DNA from: Kibdelosporangium persicum
GTDB lineage: Bacteria; Actinomycetota; Actinomycetes; Mycobacteriales; Pseudonocardiaceae
Assembly (NCBI RefSeq): GCF_013280595.1
Contig: NZ_JAAATY010000012.1
Coordinates: 62,001-126,000 of the forward strand
DNA: 64,000 nt
Direction: 5' to 3'
Below the pieces are notes generated by a model. The model searched no databases. It was given only the letters and a program-made list of their open reading frames with translations, and was not told the DNA's origin. Numbering within the stretch: the first letter of the stretch is position 1; every line of letters begins with the position of its first letter. This document shows positions 8,635 through 16,158 of the stretch, one piece after another. Made by a program: the position numbers and the translations under genes.

Positions 8635-8674
8635 TGGGGAACATCCCCAGATCCACTATGCGGGGAGCCTCCCC
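8635..8674. promoter_or_regulatory. Twin operators between the SDR and TetR genes
   Basis: Two palindromes of the same design lie 26 bp apart, centre to centre: TGGGGA-ACA-TCCCCA at 8635-8649 and GGGGA-GCC-TCCCC at 8662-8674. Their position in the divergent promoter and their shared half-site make them the likely binding sites of the TetR protein encoded at 8696. Confidence 0.75.
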
Positions 8675-8695
8675 ACTTTTCAAGGAGGAGTGTCG

Positions 8696-9274
8696 ATGGC
8701 CACTGTCCGCAAGCTGCGCGCCGACGCCCAGCGCAACCGCGAGGCGATCCTCACCGCGGCCCGCGAGACCTTCGAGGCCGAGGGCGTGCTGGCCTCGCTC
8801 GACGGCATCGCCCTGCGCGCCGGAGTCGGCAACGCCACGCTCTACCGCAACTTCCCGACCCGCGACGACCTGCTCGCCGCCGTCATCGCGACCAGCATCA
8901 CCGAGGCGCTGAGTGAGGCCGACGAGCTGTCCCGTACCCTCTCGCCGCGCGAGGCGCTCGCCGAGTGGCTGGTGCTGCTGACCTGGCGGTTGCGCATCTG
9001 GCACGACCTGCCCTACTGCCTGGCCACCGCCCTGCAGGACACCGAGTCGCCGGTCAAGCCGGCCTATGACCCGCTGCTCGAGCGGACGGGCAGGCTCCTC
9101 GACTCGGCGAAGGCTGCCGGTGATCTGGCCGGCCCGGTCACCGCCAGTGAGGTGTATGAACTGGTGCTCGCCCTGTCGTGGGCCGTCGACCGTTTCCACG
9201 ACGACGAGACGGCCGCACGCAAACGGGTCAAGATGGCGACTGCGGGGATCTTCACCCAGCCGCACCCCTCGTGA
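8696..9274 (+). CDS. TetR/AcrR-family transcriptional regulator
   Basis: This 192-residue regulator has the TetR HTH in the first 60 residues (REAILTAARETFEAEG, then GIALRAGVGNATLYRNFPTRDDLL). ATG 8696 is preceded by AAGGAGGAG (8682-8690), which decides the start over more upstream codons. The C-terminal helical domain (about 70-190) would bind an effector. It likely controls the divergent SDR gene and itself through the twin palindromes at 8635-8674. Its stop codon lies inside a dispersed palindromic repeat (9265-9316). Confidence 0.92.
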   Translation: MATVRKLRADAQRNREAILTAARETFEAEGVLASLDGIALRAGVGNATLYRNFPTRDDLLAAVIATSITEALSEADELSRTLSPREALAEWLVLLTWRLRIWHDLPYCLATALQDTESPVKPAYDPLLERTGRLLDSAKAAGDLAGPVTASEVYELVLALSWAVDRFHDDETAARKRVKMATAGIFTQPHPS

Positions 9275-9316
9275 GCGTTTATCCGTGTTCTAACCCGGAT
9301 AAACGCTCACGAGGGG
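9265..9316. repeat. Dispersed palindromic repeat, copy A
   Basis: A perfect inverted repeat has 20-bp arms (9265-9284 and 9297-9316) around a 12-nt loop containing TTCTAACC. It spans the stop of the TetR gene and the gap before the stop of the converging WYL gene, so it can act as a two-way terminator. The core GTGAGYGTTTATC is shared with copies at 27755, 46632 and 52795. Confidence 0.85.
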
Positions 9317-9318
9317 TT

Positions 9319-10251
9319 TCAGGAGGTCGCTGCCTTGGCGTAGCGCCGGGCCAGACGCGCGAACGCGGCTTTGAGCTCGGGTGGCCCGACGACCTCGATG
9401 TCCGCGTCGAACCGGCCGATCATGGCGGCCAGTGCAGGCCACGACCACGCGCCCGCCAGCAGGCGGCAACGGTCGGGGCCGAGTTCCTCCACGACCGCGT
9501 CACGGGTGTAGGTGGACACGACGTCCGCGGGCAGGTCGAGGATGACCTCGCCGCGGCAGGGCCATCCACTGTCAGAGCCTTGGAACCGGTTGGCCACGAA
9601 AGCGGCCACGTCCCCACCGGGCAGCTCACGTGGCGTGAAGCGAGGCCCGGTGGGAACGCGAGGAGTGATCCGGTCGACGCGGAAGGTGCGCCAGTCGTCG
9701 CGGTCGAGGTCCCAGGCGACGAGATACCAGCGCCCGCCCCACGTGACGAGGTGGTGGGGCTGCACCTGACGTGGCGGTCCATCCGTGGTCGCGTAGTCGA
9801 AGCGCAGCACTTCACGGGCGTGGACGGCGGCGCTGAGTGCCATCAGCACACCGCTGTCGACCGGCGGATTCGGCCGTTCCACCGCGCTCACCCGCAGGGT
9901 GTCGATGCGGCGGCGCAATCGTGCGGGCATGACTTGGCGCACGGTGTTCAAGGCGCGCGCAGCCGCCTCGCCGATGACACCGGACGTGATCTGGAGGGCG
10001 ACGGCCAGAGCGACCGCCTGCTCGTCGTCGAACAGCAACGGCGGCAGGTCCGTGCCCGCGTCCAGCCGGTAGCCGCCGTCAGGACCCTTGATGGCCGCAA
10101 TCGGATAGCCGAGCTCACGCAGGCGATCCACGTCCCGGCGGACGGTTCGCTGACTGACCTGCAACCGTTCCGCCAGCAGCGCCCCTGGCCAGTCACGACG
10201 CGCTTGCAGCAGCGAGAGCATCGACAGCAGTCGCCCTGAGGTCTTCGGCAT
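9319..10251 (-). CDS. WYL-domain transcriptional regulator (YafY type)
   Basis: This 310-residue regulator has an N-terminal winged HTH_11 domain (RLLSMLSLLQARRDWPGALL, then VSQRTVRRDVDRLRELGYPI) and a WYL domain in the middle (RWYLVAWDLDRDDWRTFRVDRI near residues 190-215), followed by a WCX-type C-terminal region. WYL domains bind nucleic acids or small ligands and often answer DNA damage or metabolites. ATG 10251 starts directly before the HTH; an upstream ATG at 10260 would add three residues. It is divergent from the HTH_42 gene at 10315. No operator was recognised. Confidence 0.9.
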   Translation of the reverse strand: MPKTSGRLLSMLSLLQARRDWPGALLAERLQVSQRTVRRDVDRLRELGYPIAAIKGPDGGYRLDAGTDLPPLLFDDEQAVALAVALQITSGVIGEAAARALNTVRQVMPARLRRRIDTLRVSAVERPNPPVDSGVLMALSAAVHAREVLRFDYATTDGPPRQVQPHHLVTWGGRWYLVAWDLDRDDWRTFRVDRITPRVPTGPRFTPRELPGGDVAAFVANRFQGSDSGWPCRGEVILDLPADVVSTYTRDAVVEELGPDRCRLLAGAWSWPALAAMIGRFDADIEVVGPPELKAAFARLARRYAKAATS

Positions 10252-10314
10252 GACTTCCATAGTGCCGTGGAAAGAGGACACACCCTGGCCGCTTTTCCTG
10301 CGAGTGTTGGTCTC

Positions 10315-11397
10315 GTGTCAGACACCGTCCTCGACGCTCGGGCGCTCAACCGCGCGACGCTCGCCCGGCAGTTGCTGCTCGACCGCGCCGACCTCCCCGT
10401 GCTCGACGCGGTCGCGCATCTGTGCGGACTGCAAGCACAGGAACCACAGGAGCCGTTCGTCGGGCTCTGGTCGAGGTTGCGCGCCTTCGACCCGGCTGTC
10501 CCGTCGAACCTGTTGCTCGACCGGCGGGTGGTGCGGACGCATCTCATGCGCCGGACCGTCCACCTGCTGACCGCCGACGACACGCTGGCTTGGCGGGCTC
10601 GTTACGACACGATGCTGCGCCAGCGTGTTCTCGGGGTTTACCGCCGTGACCTTGATGGCGTGGACCTCGACGAGCTGGCGGAGGCGGGCCGGAAGGTGAT
10701 GGCCGACGGCGAGCCACGTTCGATGACCGAGCTCGTACGGGCGCTCGCCGGGCGTTGGCCGGCAACGTCACCGCGGGCACTCGGCGAAATGCTGGTCGCC
10801 GCGCTCATCCCGATGGTGCAGTTGCCGCCGCGTGGCCTGTGGCGTGCCAAGGGCGGTGTTCGGAACGTGCCGCTGGCTTCCTGGCTGGGTCGCGAGATCG
10901 GGCCGCCGAGCTCAGACGAGGTACTGATCAAGCGTTATCTCGCCGCGTTCGGCCCCGCGGCCACAGCCGACCTACGGGCCTGGAGCGGCCTGGCCGGATT
11001 GCCCCCCGCAGTGGCCGCGATACGCGACGAACTGGTGTCCTTCCGCGACGAGCGTGGCCGTGTGCTGCTCGACCTGCCTGACGCACCACGCCCCGACCCG
11101 GACACACCCGCTCCGGTGCGATTCCTCCCGGCGTTCGACAACGCGATCCTCGGCTACGACGACCGCACCCGCATCGTCGACGACGTACACCGCGGCGTGT
11201 CCGTGGCCGGTGAGCGCGTTGTACTGGTTGACGGCCGCGTCGCCGCGACGTGGACTGTCGACGCAGGCACGGTGGTCGTCACCCCGCTGCGTCGCTTCTC
11301 GCGAACCGACCGGACCGCCGTCGCCGAGGAAGGCGAGGAAGTGGCGAAGTTCCTCTCCCCCGACGAGAGTCACGGCGTGCGCGTGCTGCCTCTGTGA
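10315..11397 (+). CDS. Winged-helix DNA-binding domain protein (HTH_42/AlkZ-like)
   Basis: The 360-residue product matches the HTH_42 superfamily, which includes AlkZ/YcaQ-type DNA glycosylases: LQAQEPQEPFVGLWSRLRAF near the start, RRTVHLLTADDTLAWR, and a late LPAFDNAILGYDDR block where AlkZ-like proteins have a conserved D/R stretch. In Streptomyces, AlkZ unhooks interstrand crosslinks such as azinomycin adducts, but most HTH_42 paralogues are uncharacterised, so glycosylase activity is only a possibility. Start choice is uncertain: GTG 10315 just before the conserved region, or ATG 10267, which adds 16 residues and nearly abuts the divergent WYL gene. The pair may be co-regulated. Confidence 0.75.
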   Translation: MSDTVLDARALNRATLARQLLLDRADLPVLDAVAHLCGLQAQEPQEPFVGLWSRLRAFDPAVPSNLLLDRRVVRTHLMRRTVHLLTADDTLAWRARYDTMLRQRVLGVYRRDLDGVDLDELAEAGRKVMADGEPRSMTELVRALAGRWPATSPRALGEMLVAALIPMVQLPPRGLWRAKGGVRNVPLASWLGREIGPPSSDEVLIKRYLAAFGPAATADLRAWSGLAGLPPAVAAIRDELVSFRDERGRVLLDLPDAPRPDPDTPAPVRFLPAFDNAILGYDDRTRIVDDVHRGVSVAGERVVLVDGRVAATWTVDAGTVVVTPLRRFSRTDRTAVAEEGEEVAKFLSPDESHGVRVLPL

Positions 11398-11429
11398 ACA
11401 ACGGACCATGGGGCAGCGTGCGAGTCAGG

Positions 11430-11745
11430 CTCCTGGCCGAGCGCGGCCCGCGCACATGCCGCGCCCTGTCACGCAGCAACTGTGCGACTGTCGTCAGATC
11501 CAGATGCGCTGCCACGGCAGCGTCATCCCAACCCGTGACCGCCAGATCGTCTGGGATAACGCGACCAGCGGCACGGGCGGCGCGGCTCGGCGGACGTCAG
11601 CAGCGTCGCCGCCATGTGCTCGGCCTCCGCGGCGTCGTTCGTGCGCACACGGCGACGACCACATCCCGCCAAGCGACGCCTCTGTCCTCGGCGGCCTGCC
11701 GGTAGCCCTCCAGGCGATCGCGCCGCTCAGCGGTCTTGACGTCGC
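11430..11745 (-). pseudogene. Remnant of a LacI-family regulator (sensor domain)
   Basis: Reading the minus strand from about 11742 gives ERRDRLEGYRQAAEDRG and VVVAVCAR, then in a shifted frame TNDAAEAEHMAATLLTSAEP, and in a third frame IPDDLAVTGWDDAAVAAHLD followed by LTTVAQLLRDRARH. In order, these are the conserved segments of a LacI/GalR effector domain. The frame changes twice and the usual 20-30 residue stretch with the conserved SD(Q)xA motif is missing. No HTH part is present; the SDH-type gene ends a few bases away. The region is therefore a frameshifted, internally deleted fragment and explains the otherwise empty gap between 11397 and 11754. Confidence 0.75.
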
Positions 11746-11753
11746 GAAGCGGC

Positions 11754-13487
11754 TTACTCAACCAGCTTCCCGTGCTGCGACACCTCTTCCACCAGGTCGG
11801 TGATCTCCTGAGGTGCCTCGGGGATCGGCTCACGGGTGACGCCGGTGGCGGGCGACCACACGAGATTCACCCGGAGCGCGGGGTCCACGTCCGGGTAGTC
11901 GGACCGGTTGTGGCATCCCCTGGTCTCCCGGCGTTCCCGTGCCGCCTCCATCGTCGCCCGCGCCGCCAGCAACGAGGACTTGAGGTCGAAGGCCTGCGCC
12001 AGGTCCTGGAACCCGGCGATGTCCGGGTGCACGCCGACGTCGGCCATCCGCTTTTCGATCGTGTCCAGTTCGGACAGTCCGGCGGTCAGACCTTCCTCGT
12101 CACGGACCACGCCCGCGCGGCGCGTCATCGTGTCACGGACTGCGCGTTGCAGGACGCGGACGTTCTCGTGGCCGTCGGCCGCAAGGAGCTCGTCGATCTC
12201 GGCACGGGCGGACGCGATCGCGTCGGCGGAGCGCCGGTGCACGGCCAGGTCCGCGGAGTACTTCGCGGCCGCCCGGCCGGTGATCCGGCCGTACACCAGC
12301 AGTTCCGTCAACGAGTTCCCGCCGAGCCGGTTGGCGCCGTGCAGTCCGCTCGCGGCCTCGCCGATCACGTACAGACCGTCCACTTCGGTGCTGTGGTCCT
12401 CCGGGCGCACCCACACGCCGCCCATCGAGTAGTGCGCCGTCGGCGCGATCTCGATCGGCGCGGCGGTGATGTCGAGCATCTGCACGTCCAGCAGCATGTG
12501 GTAGACCCGCGGCAGCCGGGTCATGATCGTCTCGCGGGGCAGGTGCGAGACGTCCAGCCACACCCCGCCGTTCGGCGTGCCGCGTCCTTCGAGGATCTCG
12601 GTGTAACAGGCCAGGGCCACTCTGTCCCGTGTGGACAGTTCCATCCGCCGAGGGTCGTACTTCGCCATGAACCGCTCGCCGAGTGCGTTGCGCAGGATGC
12701 CGCCCTCACCCCGAGCCGCCTCGCTGACCAGGGTACCTGCCGCGTTCTCCGGCTCGACGATGCCGGACGGGTGGAACTGCACCAGTTCCGGGTCCCGCAA
12801 CCTGGCTCCCGCCTCCACGGCCAGCCGGAAGGCGTCGCCGGTGTTCTCGTCGCGCCGGGACGACGTGCGGCGCCAGATCCGGGTGTGCCCACCGGCAGCC
12901 AGGATCACCGCGTCCGCGTAGATCCGATAGTGCGTGCCGTCGTCCAGATCGAACCCGTACGCGCCGAACACCACGTTGTCCTGCACGAGGATGCGCGTGA
13001 TGTACACGTTGTCCACGATCGGAACGCCGAGCCGGGCGGCCTCGGCGAGCAGTGTTCGTTGGATCTCCAGCCCGGTGTAGTCCCCGGCGAACGCGGTTCG
13101 CCGGTACTTGTGGGCCCCGAAGAACCGTTGTGAGATCCGGCCGTCCGCCTCACGCGCGAACGGCATCCCGTAGCTCTCCAGCTCGTGGATTCCTTCCGCC
13201 GCACCCTGCGTGACGATCTGGACCGTCCGCGGGTCACCGAGGAAGTAGCCTTCCTTGAGCGTGTCGGCGGCGTGCTGCTGCCAACTGTCCTGCGCGTCCA
13301 TCGTGCCGAGTGCCGCGTTGATCCCGCCCGCCGCGAGTGACGTGTGCGCGTCGGCCTTGGGGCGCTTGCCCACCGCGAGCACGTCGACTCCGGCGTTGGT
13401 CAGTTCGATCGCCGCACGCAGCCCGCCTCCCCCGGTCCCGATCACCAGCACGGACGTCGCGATGGTCCGCTCCGACTTCCTGTCCAT
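11754..13487 (-). CDS. Succinate dehydrogenase/fumarate reductase-type flavoprotein (orphan)
   Basis: The 577-residue flavoprotein has the FAD-binding GTGGGG motif (17-22), HTSLAAGG (48-55; the His normally carries covalent FAD in SdhA), QFHPSG with His239, ARGEGG with Arg259, STRDRV with catalytic Arg287, and a late AHYSMGGV block. Both the SdhA/FrdA and L-aspartate oxidase families share this fold; the RGEGG-N-GERFM spacing favours the dehydrogenase/reductase type. No iron-sulphur or membrane-anchor subunit gene is adjacent, so the redox partner must come from elsewhere or the enzyme acts alone. It lies between a LacI remnant and a ROK gene, with 73 bp to the latter. Confidence 0.88.
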   Translation of the reverse strand: MDRKSERTIATSVLVIGTGGGGLRAAIELTNAGVDVLAVGKRPKADAHTSLAAGGINAALGTMDAQDSWQQHAADTLKEGYFLGDPRTVQIVTQGAAEGIHELESYGMPFAREADGRISQRFFGAHKYRRTAFAGDYTGLEIQRTLLAEAARLGVPIVDNVYITRILVQDNVVFGAYGFDLDDGTHYRIYADAVILAAGGHTRIWRRTSSRRDENTGDAFRLAVEAGARLRDPELVQFHPSGIVEPENAAGTLVSEAARGEGGILRNALGERFMAKYDPRRMELSTRDRVALACYTEILEGRGTPNGGVWLDVSHLPRETIMTRLPRVYHMLLDVQMLDITAAPIEIAPTAHYSMGGVWVRPEDHSTEVDGLYVIGEAASGLHGANRLGGNSLTELLVYGRITGRAAAKYSADLAVHRRSADAIASARAEIDELLAADGHENVRVLQRAVRDTMTRRAGVVRDEEGLTAGLSELDTIEKRMADVGVHPDIAGFQDLAQAFDLKSSLLAARATMEAARERRETRGCHNRSDYPDVDPALRVNLVWSPATGVTREPIPEAPQEITDLVEEVSQHGKLVE

Positions 13488-13560
13488 GAGTAATCACCTC
13501 GACCTCAGGACAAAACGGGAAGGTGATCCGTGACAGGTTCCGGGACCGGAGTGACCAGCG

Positions 13561-14844
13561 TTACGCGGACGACGGACGGAGCACCGGCGGCTCGGCGGCA
13601 GCGAGATTCTCCGGGAGCGCGACCCTTTCCCGCAGCGGCGCGAGTTCGGACTGCAGCACGATCGCCGCGGCGCCGACGGCCGGTGCGGTGGCCGCCGTGT
13701 TGGACAGCCGGACTTCGACCGGATGGGCACTCCGGGCGAAGAACGCCCGCTCCATCTCCGCGCGCACCACCGGCAGGTACGCCGATCCCGCGATCGCGAA
13801 ACTGTTGCCGGTCAGGACCAGTACCTCGAGGTCCACCACGTTGGCCAGCCCACGAGCCGCCACGGCGATGTACCGGGCGGACCGTTCCAGCAAAGCGGAA
13901 GCACGGGCGTCCCCACGCCGAGCCGCACGACTGATGGCCGCGAAGTCCGTCGCGACCGGCGCCCGTGCCTTGCTCGTCAGTCCCGCCGCACGAGCCAGGC
14001 CACGATCCGCCCGTGCCTGCGCGACGACGGCGGCCGGACCCGCGACGGCCTCAAGGCAGCCTTTGGCTCCGCACCAGCAGTCCGGGCCGTCGATGGCCAG
14101 GCAGGTGTGGCCGATCTCCCCGGCGTTCCCGCTCGGCCCGCGGTACGGGATGCCGTTGAGCAGAATGCCCGCGCCTATGCCTGTTCCCATGTAGAGGGCC
14201 GCGACCGTCGACGTCGCTCCCACGCTGCCCGACCAGTGCTCTCCCAGTGCGGCCGCGGTCGCGTCGTTGTCCAGTATCACGGGCAGTCCGGTCGACTTCT
14301 CCAGCGCCCGGTCGAAGGCGAAGTCCTCCCACCGCCGCATCGCGGGCGGGGTCAGCCGCATGTCCGCCGTCGGCGCGAGCGGCCCGGGCGAGACCAGCCC
14401 GAGGCCGAGCACCCGGTCGCGGTCGACGCCGACGCTCTCGATCAGGCTGTCGGCCGCACGGGTGATCCTGGACACCACAAGGGAAGGATCTTCGATCCCG
14501 GCGGACGAGCGGGATATCCGCGCCACCACCGAGCCACCGAGGTTGACCAGCACGTAGGTGACGTTGGTGTGGTCGAGGTGCACGCCGACCGCGTAGCGCG
14601 CCGAGTGCTCCAGCTGGAGCAGGACTCTGCGCTTGCCGCCGGTCGACTCGGCCAGGCCGATCTCCACGACCAGGCCCTCGTCGATCAGGTTGCGCACGAC
14701 TGTGGAGATCGTGCCGCCGGTCAGGCCCGTCGCGTTGATCAGCCCGACCCGGCTGATCGTCCCGGCGGCTCTGATCAGGTCGAGCACGGCGGCCTTGCTG
14801 CTGGCGTGGACCGTGGCCCGTGGTGATCCGCTCACGTGTCGCAC
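13561..14844 (-). CDS. ROK-family transcriptional repressor (NagC/XylR type)
   Basis: This 427-residue protein has an N-terminal winged HTH (about 12-62: SKAAVLDLIRAAGTISRVGL, then GGTISTVVRNLIDEGLV) and a C-terminal ROK sugar-kinase-like fold. It has LDND (191-194), a phosphate-loop-like MGTGIGAG (219-226), and the ROK zinc site formed by His246 and the cluster C256-x-C258-x4-C263 (CWCGAKGC). In transcriptional ROK proteins this domain senses a sugar. It is divergent from the HTH-less LacI-type gene, with the operator CTTACTTTA...TTAAG immediately before its start; a related site precedes the importer operon at 16159, so it likely represses the beta-mannoside genes. Confidence 0.92.
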   Translation of the reverse strand: MRHVSGSPRATVHASSKAAVLDLIRAAGTISRVGLINATGLTGGTISTVVRNLIDEGLVVEIGLAESTGGKRRVLLQLEHSARYAVGVHLDHTNVTYVLVNLGGSVVARISRSSAGIEDPSLVVSRITRAADSLIESVGVDRDRVLGLGLVSPGPLAPTADMRLTPPAMRRWEDFAFDRALEKSTGLPVILDNDATAAALGEHWSGSVGATSTVAALYMGTGIGAGILLNGIPYRGPSGNAGEIGHTCLAIDGPDCWCGAKGCLEAVAGPAAVVAQARADRGLARAAGLTSKARAPVATDFAAISRAARRGDARASALLERSARYIAVAARGLANVVDLEVLVLTGNSFAIAGSAYLPVVRAEMERAFFARSAHPVEVRLSNTAATAPAVGAAAIVLQSELAPLRERVALPENLAAAEPPVLRPSSA

Positions 14845-14867
14845 CTTACTTTAATAACTGGCTTAAG
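14845..14867. promoter_or_regulatory. Putative ROK operator, copy 1
   Basis: The 23-bp A/T-rich site from CTTACTTTA to CTTAAG directly abuts the ROK start codon and lies 40 bp before the LacI-type gene. It matches the site at 15960-15982 in 17 of 23 positions, far above the local GC-rich background. Confidence 0.65.
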
Positions 14868-14882
14868 TCGGCCGGACGGTTA

Positions 14883-14902
14883 GACTCGCCCCGAGGCGAG
14901 TC
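14883..14902 (+). promoter_or_regulatory. Hairpin at the start codon of the sensor gene
   Basis: GACTCGCC (14883-14890) and GGCGAGTC (14895-14902) form a perfect 8-bp stem with a CCGA tetraloop, ending 4 nt before ATG 14907. It would occupy the place of a ribosome-binding site and could limit translation. Confidence 0.5.
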
Positions 14903-14906
14903 CGAC

Positions 14907-15803
14907 ATGGAGGCACTGCGAGTGATGGCGGCACACCACGAATCCACCGGTGCCATCGGACTGGTGCTCGCCCGGCCCGCCCGGCTGCTCGGCGTCGAGC
15001 CGTTCTTCATGGAGTTCATCGCCGGGATCGAGGAGCGGCTCGCCGACCGCGAACTCTCCGTGCTGCTGCACGTGGTCGCCACGCAGGAGGCCGAGATCGC
15101 CGCCTACCGGCGCTGGGCCCAGCGTGGCCTGGTCGACGCCACGATCGTGGTCAACCGGAGCGTGGACGACAAACGACCCGCGGTGCTCACCGAACTGGGC
15201 CTGCCCGCGGTCCTGGTCGGCGCCGCCGACGAGGCCGGGTTGCCCGCGGTGCGCACCGACGACGCGGGCCCGGTGCTGGAAGCCTTGCGCCGGCTGGTCA
15301 AACTCGGTCACCGCCGGATCGCCAGGGTGACCGGCCCGAGCACACTGCTGCACACCCGGGCCCGGACCGCCGCCCAGCTCGACGGATGCCGCTCGGCCGG
15401 GATCAAGCCGATCGTGGTCGAAGGCGACTATTCGGAGGAGAGCGGCGCCAAGCACACCGCGGAACTGCTCAGCCGGGCCGAACCGCCGACCGCGATCCTG
15501 TACGACAACGACGTGATGGCTGTGGCCGGGCTCGCTGTCGCCGCCGACATGGGTGTGCGGGTTCCCGATCAACTCAGCCTGATCGCCTGGGACGACTCCA
15601 CCCTGTGCCGGGTGGCGTCGCCGCCGCTGAGTGTGATGAGTGTGGACGTTCATCAGTTCGGCATCACGGTCGCCGAGTCGGTCCTGGAACGGATCGACGG
15701 TGTCGCCGTCGCGCAACGGTGGTCCCCGCCCGCTCGGTACATCGCCCGGGAGACCACCGCGCCGCCGTCGCTGTCCACACGCGACAAGCCGGCGATCCCG
15801 TAG
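14907..15803 (+). CDS. LacI-type sugar-sensor protein lacking the HTH domain
   Basis: The 298-residue product is a complete LacI/GalR effector domain (IGLVLARPARLLGVEPFFME at the start, HRRIARVTGP in the middle, PTAILYDNDVMAVAG and VRVPDQLSLIAWDDS late). Only about 13 residues precede it, where an ordinary LacI protein has a 55-60 residue HTH and hinge. Upstream in-frame sequence contains the ROK operator and promoter, not an HTH. It may act as a sugar-binding modulator, titrate an effector or partner another regulator; this is inference. It is divergent from the ROK repressor, and a hairpin lies just before its ATG. A decayed LacI gene that lost its HTH is also possible, but the frame is intact. 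Confidence 0.8.
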   Translation: MEALRVMAAHHESTGAIGLVLARPARLLGVEPFFMEFIAGIEERLADRELSVLLHVVATQEAEIAAYRRWAQRGLVDATIVVNRSVDDKRPAVLTELGLPAVLVGAADEAGLPAVRTDDAGPVLEALRRLVKLGHRRIARVTGPSTLLHTRARTAAQLDGCRSAGIKPIVVEGDYSEESGAKHTAELLSRAEPPTAILYDNDVMAVAGLAVAADMGVRVPDQLSLIAWDDSTLCRVASPPLSVMSVDVHQFGITVAESVLERIDGVAVAQRWSPPARYIARETTAPPSLSTRDKPAIP

Positions 15804-15959
15804 TACGGCTCCCCTTCCCGATCGGCCAGCGGCCGGTGGTCTTCGAGCACCACCAAGGCGACGACCAGAGCCGCGAGAACCCTCCAGAACGCCCAGCCCG
15901 CGGGCCGATCCGGCCATGGATCCTCCAGTCATCGGCTGACGTGCAAGACCGGCCAGCGA

Positions 15960-15982
15960 CTTACTTTAGCGACTAACGTAAG
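15960..15982. promoter_or_regulatory. Putative ROK operator, copy 2
   Basis: CTTACTTTAG (15960-15969) and CTAACGTAAG (15973-15982) form a 23-bp palindrome with one mismatch pair. It lies 177 bp upstream of the SBP ATG within a 355-bp gap (15804-16158) that holds no gene. Apart from this site and the promoter-like palindrome at 16087-16115, I see nothing else in that gap. Confidence 0.65.
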
Positions 15983-16086
15983 AATCCACCACCTTTCGCC
16001 AGAACTGGCGACCACGCAGCCGATCTCGTGGAGTTGTCCGGTCGGAGCCCCTGAGCGGACAAGGTGAACCGGACGCCGATCAATCC

Positions 16087-16115
16087 TTGACTTTCTTTCT
16101 TCAGTGATTGAAGAA
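16087..16115 (+). promoter_or_regulatory. Putative promoter with overlapping palindrome
   Basis: TTGACT at 16087-16092 resembles a -35 box. The palindrome TTCTTCA-GTGAT-TGAAGAA (16097-16115) covers the spacer and the weak -10 area, 43 bp before the ATG at 16159. A second regulator may bind here. Confidence 0.4.
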
Positions 16116-16158
16116 TCTTCGCCACCACAGCCGGGGAATCGACACGGAGGGATCAACG

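Noticed and set aside
9583-9598. GGAACCGGTTGG resembling the LacI operator of the first locus
   Set aside because: It lies inside the WYL regulator coding sequence, matches only the core and has no promoter near it.
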